A stretch of 64,000 nt of DNA. Origin: JAAOII01 sp965207945 (lineage in GTDB: Bacteria; Pseudomonadota; Gammaproteobacteria; CBDBNL01; JAAOII01). Shown here piece by piece: positions 10,157-19,766 of the stretch (the stretch's first letter is position 1; every line of letters begins with the position of its first letter). The stretch covers positions 1,054,001 to 1,118,000 of the forward strand of contig OZ242303.1 of NCBI GenBank assembly GCA_965207945.1, read 5' to 3'. A program made the position numbers and the translations under genes. Under the pieces are notes generated by a model. It was not told the DNA's origin, did no database searches, and worked only from the letters and a program-made list of their open reading frames with translations.

Positions 10157-10345
10157 GTGATTGTGCTGAATTAATAACAAATTTCGAAGTGCTTGCCGTT
10201 ATTATACGCATTAATATAATTATCGCAACCCTTAAATTAATTAATTTTTAATTTTTGTAAATTTGATTATAGAGTGTTTTTAACCCAAAATAACGCTCCT
10301 ATTCCGCCTCATACCACCCCTTGCCTCATATCCCGAGCGATTCAG

Positions 10346-11299
10346 TTAAGTCAAAACTCTGCTTGGATTCCCCGATACAAAATTCTCAATATTTTCTATG
10401 GTCTGTTTTATTCCTGACTCTAACGCCTGCTGACTAATCCAAGCAGTATGCGGAGTGATAATTAAATTCGGCTGGTCGGCAAGGGCTAACAAAGGATTAT
10501 CTGCAGGAGGTGGTTCAACTGATAGCACATCCAAACCCGCAGCGGCTATTACACCATTGCGTAATGCTGTAGCTAACTCTGCTTCATTAACCAATCCGCC
10601 TCTCGCGGTATTAATAAAAAATGCAGAATCCTTCATAGTCATAAATTCTTTCTTACCCATCATTTCTTTGGTCTCGGGGGTCAAAGGACAATGCATACTC
10701 ACAACATCGCTTACTTTCAAGACCTCATAAAACTCTTCATATCCTGGGCGAATACTTGTAGCATTTGGACGTTCAGCAAAAATTGGTTTCATTCCAAGTG
10801 ATGAACAATATTTAGCCAGGGTTTGCCCTAAGTCGCCACGCCCTATTATTCCAATGGTTGCATCTTTTAGGTCAGAAATTGGGGTAGCAAAGATTACAAA
10901 CTGACGACTCTTTTGCCAGTGACCATCACTGATAATTTTTTTATACGCGAAGAGGTTTCTGTTTAAAGCAAAAATTAAGGAAAGAGCATGTTCCACTACA
11001 CTCTGGCTGCTATAGTTTCTGATATTTGATACGGTTATATTATTATTGGCGCAGTAATCTAAATCAACATTATTGCTGCCAGTTGCGGTAAGCGCTATCA
11101 GTTTCAGCCGCCGCGCCTCCTTCAAGTTATCGGCTCGCAGTTCAACTTTGTTTACTACTACTATGTCCGCATCCACAATTCTTGCTGCAGTGTCTTTATC
11201 ATCTGTGTAAGGATACTCTTGCCAATCACAATCAAAGGAAAGAGGTGGAAATTTTGCTTCCGGTGGGAAGGTTTCTCTATCAAGGAATACTATACGCAT
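10346..11299 (-). CDS. hprA: D-2-hydroxyacid dehydrogenase, glycerate dehydrogenase/hydroxypyruvate reductase type
   Basis: This 317-residue cytoplasmic NAD(P)H-dependent oxidoreductase probably interconverts hydroxypyruvate and D-glycerate. The substrate-binding half contains ATGSNNVDLD. The nucleotide-binding half has the Rossmann motif GIIGRGDLGQTLA (about 150). Catalytic residues of the family are visible in context: Arg in NTARGGLVNE, Glu in DVLSVEPP and His in IITPHTAWIS. The sequence resembles HprA more than SerA or LdhA, since it has no ACT domain. It lies upstream of, and divergent from, the giant lipoprotein gene. Hydroxypyruvate/glycerate metabolism would complement the glycine cleavage operon on the far side of that gene, but this is inference. 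Confidence 0.82.
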   Translation of the reverse strand: MRIVFLDRETFPPEAKFPPLSFDCDWQEYPYTDDKDTAARIVDADIVVVNKVELRADNLKEARRLKLIALTATGSNNVDLDYCANNNITVSNIRNYSSQSVVEHALSLIFALNRNLFAYKKIISDGHWQKSRQFVIFATPISDLKDATIGIIGRGDLGQTLAKYCSSLGMKPIFAERPNATSIRPGYEEFYEVLKVSDVVSMHCPLTPETKEMMGKKEFMTMKDSAFFINTARGGLVNEAELATALRNGVIAAAGLDVLSVEPPPADNPLLALADQPNLIITPHTAWISQQALESGIKQTIENIENFVSGNPSRVLT

Positions 11300-11465
11300 A
11301 TAGCAATTATAATAGTTTTTTGCTTATATATGCTATAATATTTTTTTGTTGGCATGTTATCTAAATTCATAAAATACTTATTGAGTGCTCATGGAGCATC
11401 TTCAGCAACTAAGATAATTTATGGTAATTCCTATATTCAGATTTATTTAATAATATATTTTTATT

Positions 11466-14400
11466 ATGAAATTCTCTCAAGTGATAAATAAAGCACAGCT
11501 CTGCTGGCTGCTGTTGGTTATATCATTGCTAGCTGCTTGCTCAGATGATGATATAGACCTTAGTGATATAAACTCTTGCATCATAAACTCCACTACTCCT
11601 ACCATTACTCATCCCCTCCCCCAAACACCCGACGCCAATAAGCTTTTTATTCCCCCAACAATACCTCTTAAGAATGAGGTATTCGCTAATAAACAAAATT
11701 ATCCTCCTTATATGGGAGGAACCACTATTAATCCCAAATTAACGGACCTGGCTAATTCAGGGCAATTTACCCGCCATGTTTCATTTCTTACTCCCATAGT
11801 TACCATCCCAAACAACTGCGAACCACACGGATTACGGGTTAAGCTCCCGCTCATCGCAGTAGATTATGAAGGAGAGTTTACTGTTCCCGCCGCGGCAGTT
11901 AATTTCAATTTAGCGGTTATGGCTTCTTCAAATGCTAAACACAGTTGGTTTAGCTCTATGATTGACCCTAATGGCAGGAATATAGCACAAGCATTCTTTG
12001 ATGCGGACACTACATTCACCAAAACCAGTGTCCCCATTACATCTGGACCCACCAGAGATTTCTATATAGATAAAGATACAAACTATGATAATCATGCGGC
12101 ATTTTTCGCTCCGTTAATTACTGCGGACAATGGCAATAATAAGAAACAGCAGGTTATTATCCCCGGCACTTGGAAATTCACCTTCACCCAAATAATTCAC
12201 CAGCATTCAATAAGTCACGCACGAGTTGTTTTTACGATTAAGAATAAAAATATCCCTACCGATAGATTATTGCTGCGTCCTTTATCTTATGAAAATAACG
12301 ACCCACAACAAATTAACACACATATTGAGAGCGTTAACCAAACATATAAGCTATTAGATATCAACACAGAAATTCTGCCATTGCGCAACATAGGAGATAA
12401 AGCTCCTGCTATAACAGATTTGAACGAAGCCAGAGTGTTAATGCAACAGCAACTACTTTTATATCCAGATATAACCCCTGAGCAACTTAATTTTGTTGCA
12501 TTGGGACTGAAAGGATCTATAAGTACAGGAATTGCTGGACTGGCAAGCCTTCCATCGATGCAGCTTCTCACTATGCCGCAGATAAATAACTTGTGGGGAT
12601 TTGCTATTGGTAACCAGTATGATGCAAATAAATTTGCATCTCCACGCAACTCTGATTCGCTAGTTATAGTTCATGAGATGCTGCACTTATTAGGATTTTA
12701 CCATACAACAGAATTCCTTGAAGTTAATTTAGACAACCCACCAGCTGGAATTGTTGTAAAGGACAGAAGCAATACACAAATTTGCGCCCAATACAATGCG
12801 CGCTTCCCATTACAAGAAGATTCTCATAATACGATTGTATGCATTCATGAAAATGATGGAATAAAAGATACCAATAGCGATTTAGAAACAGATTTCAATA
12901 TGATGAGTGGGTGGGGTAGTTGTGCTGTCGCGAAATCTCTTTTGAACAATCCTTCTTACAAAATTAACCCTGCTAATTATAGAACGCTATGTTCAGCAGC
13001 CATAGAAGGAAATAGATATTATGATATAACCGATACTCAAAAAGAAATTATCAAGAATAGCATGATGTATCATAGCTTGCCAGCGATAAACAACTATTCA
13101 ATAGGAATAAACGACTATAAAAAATATCAACAACGCATAGATGTTGTTGATGATGGCAGATACTATAGACCAGAACCCGCACATTCTGACACTAAAGCAG
13201 ATGACTTTCATTGCATAGTTGGCGAACATAAAAGAACTCATTGCCTCTTGCCGCTACCAACCACTATAACTAAGGGCTTCACCAACCCCGAGTTCAGCGT
13301 CCGCGTTAATGACAAAATTCTTATACCGTCAGCTAATATATCACCACATAAGGGACGACTAATAAATGGTCAATCATACATAAATGTGGAATTTCTGGCA
13401 GCTCTCCGCAGACATGGTTCAACTACTATTAACATAACCCTCACCAACAATGGCAAATTCCACAGCTCATCTGATTACTCACTATTAGTCGCTAATACAC
13501 CAGATATTCCATCCTTTAGACAACCCTCTTATGAGTTTAGTATTTCTTATAATTCATCTGAGGATAACTTGGTTGGAATAACTGAAACCGTTTACCATAA
13601 GGATGAAACCCTAACATATAATCTCAACGATGACTACGGACTTTTCAAAGTTAATAGCACTGGTTCCATAACCCTGCTAAGAGATATTGGCTTGCGAGAT
13701 ATAGGAACTTATAACCTTACTTTAAGTGTAACAGAGCCCTTAGGTTCACAAATAACTAGCACTAATATCATCATCAACATCATTAATTATCCACCTGAAT
13801 TCATAGGAACTCCTTATATAAAAATAATTCCTGTTCTTGATGGCACTGAACTTGCCTCTACTCTCAATATTGTGAGAGTTAAGGCAATTGATAGAGAATC
13901 CACAGATGCTCCTGTTTATAGATTAATTGACGCAGATAAATTCATAATCTCTGAAGAAGGAAACATATCCACACAAGGGTCCCTGCCTGTTGGCAAATAT
14001 CAATTTAATGTTGTAGCTACTGATAGACAAGGAGCAAAATCCACAACTGAGGTTATTGTTATTATCAGCGATATTCAAGACGCCGATAACGATGGAGTGG
14101 CAGACCTTTATGATAGCGCTCCTGATGATCCTTTATTAATAGTTAATGGCAATGGCACAGCTGATAATCCTTATATAATTAAAAATATTTATCAATTACA
14201 AGCAATATCAGGATTTGACCATCGCGGAGATTATTTACCCCGCTCCAAATTTGTTAACTATCAATTGTTATTCGGTGCTGGCCAAACTGAACAACTTGGA
14301 AAATATTATTTGCTAAGCAATAATATTAATGCATCAGAAACCCAAAATTGGAATCCCACTAACTCAAGTAATCCCTCAAGTGATAGAAGAGGTTTTCTGC

Positions 14401-17400
14401 CTCTTGGAGAACCCATTTCATTTTATGGGAGATTTGATGGAGCAGGATTTACCATAGATTCACTATATATTAATCGCCCCGCTGATATAAACATAGGTCT
14501 ATTTGGCGAAACAGATGATGCCATTATTACTTCGTTAAATATCATTAACGCCGATATAACTGGAGAACATAATGTTGGCGCTTTAGTGGGTCATTCAAGG
14601 CGCAATATAATTACGCAAACCACTGCCAGCGGCATCATTAGAGCTGCTGGCAGTAGCGCAGGTGGATTGGTTGGATTACAAGATAATGGTTTAATTGATT
14701 CATCCAATTCAACAGGAGAAGTGTATGCTGGAGAATACGTTGGCGGGCTGGTGGGGCGGCAAAGAGGCGGACTAATCATATCATCTCATAGTTCATCAAA
14801 GGTTAGCGGGGAGTTAATAATAGGCGGCTTGATAGGCGGACAAGAACCCGGCGCTGTCCAATTTTCTTATACAACAGGAAATATTACTGGAGGTAACAGA
14901 ACAGGAGGATTAATAGGTTATCAAGAGAATGGTGAAGTCCTGGCATCTTACGCCACTGGAATAGTTCATAGGCAGGGAACACAAAATACTTCTGTTGGCG
15001 GTTTGATCGGAGGGCAGAATTCAGGAAGTATCATCTCATCTTACTTTGCAGGCAACATTAGCGCGAATAGTGCGCAAGCAGTTGGTACTATGGTGGGCAA
15101 ACACGAGTATGAAACTAGTGAAATAAGAGGCAGCTATGCCAAAGCAAAGATTTCAATAGCTGGAATAGAGAGAAGCGATATAGGATTGGTAGGACTATTG
15201 CCAACTGGAAGCAGCGACAATGTGATTGACAGCTATTGGGACAATGGCAATACAGGAACAATAGGGATGGGCATTGGACTGCGAACTGAACAAATAACTG
15301 GCTGCGGACTGGATGGCAACCGCCTCTTTTTACCCCCCCCCATGACAAACTGTAACGACAATAGCGGCAATAGAATATTCCCTTCTTCTAATTGGGGAAA
15401 CGTTAGCATGGAGCACGCAACAGGCATAAGAGAAGCTGGGACTATAAGATACGGCTGGATTTTTGAACCTCTTATGGAATCACCATTTCTATTTGCTAAA
15501 GATGAAAATGGCAACTCATTAATGCCTTCCCCAGAACAGCAACTCTGCCAGCGCAACCATTTACATAATTGTAGATTTACTCCATCTGTCAACCAAAGTT
15601 CCACCACTGATCCTCTCGTTCAAATACCACCTAAAGTCCCAGGCATGCAAGAAACCAATAACACAGGAGAACCAATATTTAGTGCTAGCTCTATAGTACA
15701 ATTACTCTCTCAGGAGCCCTCTCAAATTCATGATAATCAAACCGATGATGTACTTTTTATTCCTCCGACAATATCACTTACCAAGCAACCATTTTCTAAG
15801 AAACAAAATTATCCACCTTATATGGGAGGAACTACCATTAATCCCCAATTAACGGTTTTAGATGATTCAGGACAATTTACCCGCCATGTTTCCTTTCTTA
15901 ATCCTAAACAAATAACTACTGGTCGCGTCTTAAATGGTAAATTTGATAACTCTGTGACCGTAACATCTTACGAAGGTGAATTTACCATCCCTGCTGGAGC
16001 GGTTAATTTTAATTTATTTACATTTGGTTCTTCAAATGCTTACTCCAGTTGGTTTCAGTCAATGATTGACCCTAATGGCAGAGATCTAACAGAAGCATTT
16101 ATTAATCACTACACTAGGACATTCCAAAACGGAGGTCCCGTAATATTTGGTCCCAGCAGAGATTACTATTTAAATGGAATATTGGGTAAAAATAACTATG
16201 TGGCAAGTTTTTCTCCGCTAATTACTGCAGATATTGGCAATAAAAAACAAGAGATTATTATCCCCGGCGTTTGGAAATTCACCTTCACCCAACTAGCCCC
16301 TAAGCATTCAATAAGTCACGCCAGAGTTGTCCTTACTATTAAGAATAAAAATATGCCCACCGATAGATTGCTGATTCGTCCTTTATCGTATGAAAATAAT
16401 CCTCCGCTACAAATTAACAACACTATTAATAGCGTGAGCCAGGTATATAAGTTACTAAATATTAGCTCAGAAATTCTACCATTGCGTAATATTGGTGATA
16501 AGGCACCTAACATAAGAAGTATATATGGAACCAGAAGGTTAATGCAACAGAGGCAAATGTCATACCCTGATATAACCCCCGAGCAACTTAGTTTTGTTAC
16601 ATTGGGTCAAAAAGGGTCTTTGCCTGGGGTACTTGGATTTTCATCGGTTCCAGGAATGCATTTGGCTGCTATATCGCAACCAAACAATTTGTGGGGATTG
16701 GTTATAACCAGGGATCTGAGGTCAAATAAATTTGCTTCTCCACGTAATAGTGGCGCGCAAACCATAGTTCATGAAACACTGCACTTTTTAGGACTTGGAC
16801 ATACAGCATCTACGATTGTAATTGATAAAACCAAACCACCCCCTGGACTTACAGTAGCGGATAGAAGCAATGAGCAAATTTGTGCTCAATATAATGCGCA
16901 CTTCTTAGAACAAAACTCGCCTAATAAAATAACATGCGTTATTGACACTGACGGGATAAAGGGGACCGATGTAACTTCATTGATTGGTGGTGAAGGCAAT
17001 ATTATGGATGCTAGGAGAGGAGGATTCTCTTGTCATCTATTGGAACCCCTTGTAAACAATGTTTCTTATGGGATTAACCTTGCAAATTATAGAACTCTAT
17101 GTTCAGAATCCACAGAGGATGATTACTATTATCATTTAACTGATATCCAAAGAGAAATTATCAAGAACAGCATGATGTATCATAGCTTGCCAGCAATAAA
17201 CAATAATTCAATAGGAGTAAATGATTATAAAAAATATCAACAGCGCATAGATGCTGTTGATGATGGCAGATACTATAGACCAGAATCCACACATTCTGGC
17301 ATTAAAGAGGATGACTTTGATTGTGTAATTGCCGAAAATCAAAGAACTCCTTGTCTTTTGCCGCTGCCAGCCACTATCACTAAGGACTTTCTCAACCCTG

Positions 17401-19742
17401 AGTTCAGCGTCCGCGTTAATGATAAAATTCTTGTGCCGCCAACTACTATATATCCAAATAAAGGCGGACTAATAAATGGTCAAGCATACATAAATGTAGA
17501 AATTCTGCCAGCTCCCCACAGGCACGGTTCAACTACTATAACCCTAACCCTTAGTAACAATAGCCAAGTCCATAGTTCATCATATTATTCGCTATTAGTC
17601 AAGAATACACCAGACATTCCACGTTTTACACAGCGATCTTATGAATTTGATATTTCTTACAATTCATCTCATGACGACTTGGTTGGAATAGTACAAACCA
17701 TTTATCGCGAAGATGAAACCTTAAGATATATTCTCAGACAGGAGGATGAACTTTTCAAAGTTAATAACACTGGTTCTATAACTCTGTTAAGAGATATTGG
17801 CACCCAAGATATAGGAACTTATAACCTTACTTTAAATGTAACAGAACCTATTAGTTCAAGAACAACTAATACTAAGATTACCATCAATGTTGTTAATTTT
17901 CCTCCTGAGTTCATAGGAGCTCCTTATACAAAAATAATTTATGTTCTTGATGGCAAAACTGAACTTACCCCGACTTCCAATCTTGTGAGAATTATGGCAA
18001 TTGACCATGAATCTACAAATACCCTTTCTTATACATTAATTGGTACCAACGGATTCAGTATCTCGGAAGAAGGCAATATATCTACACAAGAGTCCCTGTC
18101 TGTTGGGAGATATAAATTTAATGTCGTAGCTACTGATAGCCAAGGAGTAAACTCTACAGCTAAGGTTATTATTGATATCAAAGACCTAAAAGACACCGAT
18201 GAGGATGGAATTGCAGATATTTATGATAGCGCTCCTAAGGATTCGTCAGTGACCATTAATGGCTATGGCACAGCCGATAGTCCTTATATAATTAATAATA
18301 TTTATCAATTGCAGGCAATATCAGGGTTTGACCATCGCGGAGATATTTTGACAGATTCCGGCTTAGTTAACTATCAATGGCTATTCGGTGCTAGCCAAAG
18401 TGAACAACTTGGAAAATATTATTTGCTAGGCAATAATATTAATGCATCAGAAACCCAAAATTGGAATCCGATTACCCCAAACTCTGACTCAATAGCTAAA
18501 AGTGGCTTTCGCCCTATTGGATATAATACCTGTCATTATGAGGATTATACCTGTCTGAATAAAGTCATTCAATTTAGCGGAAAATTGGATGGAGCAGGAT
18601 TTACCATAGATTCACTATATATTAATCGCCCAGAACATCGAAGTATAGGGCTATTTGGCAGAACTTATAATGCCATTATTACTTCGCTTAATATTGTTAA
18701 TGTCAACGTAACAGGGAGAAATAATGTTGGCACTTTAGTTGGTATTATGGTAAGCAGCACAATTGCGCAATCTTCAGTAAATGGCATAATTAGGGGGGTG
18801 GTAAATGTAGGGGGGATGGTTGGACATCAAAATAGTGGCATAATTGATTCATCAAATTCAGCTGGAAAAGTAAGTTCTATTTCATATGCGGGTGGTCTAG
18901 TAGGGCGACAAGCTAGCGCTATAATCATCTCTTCTCATAGCAAATCCAGCGTCGAAGGCACACATACAATTGGAGGCCTGATAGGGAGTAAAACTGCTGG
19001 GACACTCCAATTCTCTTATGCAACTGGAACTGTTACTGGAAGTCACATAATTGGAGGTCTAATAGGCGAGGAACTCCGTGGAAAAGTCATAGCATCCTAT
19101 TCTACTGGAATAGTTCATCGGCAAGGAGGGTACTACTATGATCCTGTTGGAGGTTTGATTGGAGCGCAGGATTCAGCAAGCATGATTTCATCTTCTTACT
19201 TTGCTGGTAATATTAGCGCCAATAGCGCTGGGGCAGTTGGTGCTATGGTAGGCAAACACCGAGATGAAGTTAGTGAAATAAGAGGCAGCTATGCCAACGC
19301 TAAGGTTTCAATAGCCGGAACAATAAGGAATGATATAGGATTGGTAGGGCTATTACCAACTGGAAGCAGCGGTAATATAACTGACAGCTATTGGGACAAT
19401 GGCGATACAGGAACAATAGGGATAGGCATTGGACTGCGAACTGAACAAATAACTGGCTGCGGATTAGATGGTAACCGTCTCTTTTTAACCCCCATTACAA
19501 TAAGCTGTAATGACAACAGCGGCAATATCATATTCTCTTCTTCTAATTGGGGAAACGTTAGCATGGAGCACGCAACAGGCATAATAGAAGCGGGAATTAT
19601 AAGATACGGCTGGATTTTTGAACCACCTATGGAATCACCATTTTTATTTGCTGAAGATGAAAATGGCAACTCATTAATGCCTTCCCCAGAACAGCAACTC
19701 TGCCAGCGCAACCATTTACATAATTGCAGCTTTGCGTTTTAA
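11466..19742 (+). CDS. Giant duplicated metzincin / cadherin-like / GLUG surface lipoprotein
   Basis: The 2758-residue protein starts with a lipoprotein signal (WLLLVISLLAAC, Cys about residue 25), so it should be membrane-anchored and exported. It consists of two similar halves. Each half has a beta-rich N-terminal domain, a zinc-protease domain with the metzincin signature HExxHxxGxxH (HEMLHLLGFYH at 403-413; HETLHFLGLGH at 1769-1779) followed by a Met-turn-like NMMSG or NIMDA, and an Ig/cadherin-like stretch. A thrombospondin-3-like calcium loop follows (DADNDGVADLYDSAPDD near 872; DTDEDGIADIYDSAPKD near 2240), then about eight GLUG-type GGLVG/GGLIG repeats. It has no close family that I recognise. 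A role in adhesion or host-matrix cleavage is inferred. It faces gcvP tail to tail, 24 bases away. Confidence 0.85.
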   Translation: MKFSQVINKAQLCWLLLVISLLAACSDDDIDLSDINSCIINSTTPTITHPLPQTPDANKLFIPPTIPLKNEVFANKQNYPPYMGGTTINPKLTDLANSGQFTRHVSFLTPIVTIPNNCEPHGLRVKLPLIAVDYEGEFTVPAAAVNFNLAVMASSNAKHSWFSSMIDPNGRNIAQAFFDADTTFTKTSVPITSGPTRDFYIDKDTNYDNHAAFFAPLITADNGNNKKQQVIIPGTWKFTFTQIIHQHSISHARVVFTIKNKNIPTDRLLLRPLSYENNDPQQINTHIESVNQTYKLLDINTEILPLRNIGDKAPAITDLNEARVLMQQQLLLYPDITPEQLNFVALGLKGSISTGIAGLASLPSMQLLTMPQINNLWGFAIGNQYDANKFASPRNSDSLVIVHEMLHLLGFYHTTEFLEVNLDNPPAGIVVKDRSNTQICAQYNARFPLQEDSHNTIVCIHENDGIKDTNSDLETDFNMMSGWGSCAVAKSLLNNPSYKINPANYRTLCSAAIEGNRYYDITDTQKEIIKNSMMYHSLPAINNYSIGINDYKKYQQRIDVVDDGRYYRPEPAHSDTKADDFHCIVGEHKRTHCLLPLPTTITKGFTNPEFSVRVNDKILIPSANISPHKGRLINGQSYINVEFLAALRRHGSTTINITLTNNGKFHSSSDYSLLVANTPDIPSFRQPSYEFSISYNSSEDNLVGITETVYHKDETLTYNLNDDYGLFKVNSTGSITLLRDIGLRDIGTYNLTLSVTEPLGSQITSTNIIINIINYPPEFIGTPYIKIIPVLDGTELASTLNIVRVKAIDRESTDAPVYRLIDADKFIISEEGNISTQGSLPVGKYQFNVVATDRQGAKSTTEVIVIISDIQDADNDGVADLYDSAPDDPLLIVNGNGTADNPYIIKNIYQLQAISGFDHRGDYLPRSKFVNYQLLFGAGQTEQLGKYYLLSNNINASETQNWNPTNSSNPSSDRRGFLPLGEPISFYGRFDGAGFTIDSLYINRPADINIGLFGETDDAIITSLNIINADITGEHNVGALVGHSRRNIITQTTASGIIRAAGSSAGGLVGLQDNGLIDSSNSTGEVYAGEYVGGLVGRQRGGLIISSHSSSKVSGELIIGGLIGGQEPGAVQFSYTTGNITGGNRTGGLIGYQENGEVLASYATGIVHRQGTQNTSVGGLIGGQNSGSIISSYFAGNISANSAQAVGTMVGKHEYETSEIRGSYAKAKISIAGIERSDIGLVGLLPTGSSDNVIDSYWDNGNTGTIGMGIGLRTEQITGCGLDGNRLFLPPPMTNCNDNSGNRIFPSSNWGNVSMEHATGIREAGTIRYGWIFEPLMESPFLFAKDENGNSLMPSPEQQLCQRNHLHNCRFTPSVNQSSTTDPLVQIPPKVPGMQETNNTGEPIFSASSIVQLLSQEPSQIHDNQTDDVLFIPPTISLTKQPFSKKQNYPPYMGGTTINPQLTVLDDSGQFTRHVSFLNPKQITTGRVLNGKFDNSVTVTSYEGEFTIPAGAVNFNLFTFGSSNAYSSWFQSMIDPNGRDLTEAFINHYTRTFQNGGPVIFGPSRDYYLNGILGKNNYVASFSPLITADIGNKKQEIIIPGVWKFTFTQLAPKHSISHARVVLTIKNKNMPTDRLLIRPLSYENNPPLQINNTINSVSQVYKLLNISSEILPLRNIGDKAPNIRSIYGTRRLMQQRQMSYPDITPEQLSFVTLGQKGSLPGVLGFSSVPGMHLAAISQPNNLWGLVITRDLRSNKFASPRNSGAQTIVHETLHFLGLGHTASTIVIDKTKPPPGLTVADRSNEQICAQYNAHFLEQNSPNKITCVIDTDGIKGTDVTSLIGGEGNIMDARRGGFSCHLLEPLVNNVSYGINLANYRTLCSESTEDDYYYHLTDIQREIIKNSMMYHSLPAINNNSIGVNDYKKYQQRIDAVDDGRYYRPESTHSGIKEDDFDCVIAENQRTPCLLPLPATITKDFLNPEFSVRVNDKILVPPTTIYPNKGGLINGQAYINVEILPAPHRHGSTTITLTLSNNSQVHSSSYYSLLVKNTPDIPRFTQRSYEFDISYNSSHDDLVGIVQTIYREDETLRYILRQEDELFKVNNTGSITLLRDIGTQDIGTYNLTLNVTEPISSRTTNTKITINVVNFPPEFIGAPYTKIIYVLDGKTELTPTSNLVRIMAIDHESTNTLSYTLIGTNGFSISEEGNISTQESLSVGRYKFNVVATDSQGVNSTAKVIIDIKDLKDTDEDGIADIYDSAPKDSSVTINGYGTADSPYIINNIYQLQAISGFDHRGDILTDSGLVNYQWLFGASQSEQLGKYYLLGNNINASETQNWNPITPNSDSIAKSGFRPIGYNTCHYEDYTCLNKVIQFSGKLDGAGFTIDSLYINRPEHRSIGLFGRTYNAIITSLNIVNVNVTGRNNVGTLVGIMVSSTIAQSSVNGIIRGVVNVGGMVGHQNSGIIDSSNSAGKVSSISYAGGLVGRQASAIIISSHSKSSVEGTHTIGGLIGSKTAGTLQFSYATGTVTGSHIIGGLIGEELRGKVIASYSTGIVHRQGGYYYDPVGGLIGAQDSASMISSSYFAGNISANSAGAVGAMVGKHRDEVSEIRGSYANAKVSIAGTIRNDIGLVGLLPTGSSGNITDSYWDNGDTGTIGIGIGLRTEQITGCGLDGNRLFLTPITISCNDNSGNIIFSSSNWGNVSMEHATGIIEAGIIRYGWIFEPPMESPFLFAEDENGNSLMPSPEQQLCQRNHLHNCSFAF
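11643..15572 (+). repeat. Internal duplication of the giant lipoprotein gene, unit 1
   Basis: This is the first of two in-frame units of about 1310 codons. It begins at LFIPPTIPL and ends at QLCQRNHLHNC. Domain order within it is beta-rich domain, metzincin with His403/His407/His413, Ig/cadherin-like region (about 600-865), calcium loop and GLUG array (about 1030-1265). The matching unit starts 4110 bases (1370 codons) further on. Confidence 0.9.
15753..19727 (+). repeat. Internal duplication of the giant lipoprotein gene, unit 2
   Basis: This is the second unit, about 1325 codons. It starts at LFIPPTISL and again ends at QLCQRNHLHNC, only five codons before the stop. Some stretches are nearly identical to unit 1 (for example PPYMGGTTINP, MMYHSLPAINN and the last ~60 residues), while others have diverged clearly. 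This suggests an old duplication with patchy homogenisation. About 60 codons link the two units. Confidence 0.9.
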
Positions 19743-19766
19743 TGGATATTATATATCCAAGCGTAT

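Noticed and set aside
14591..15607. Minus-strand frames inside the giant gene
   Set aside because: They are shadows of the strongly biased, repetitive plus-strand coding sequence and have no recognisable protein features.
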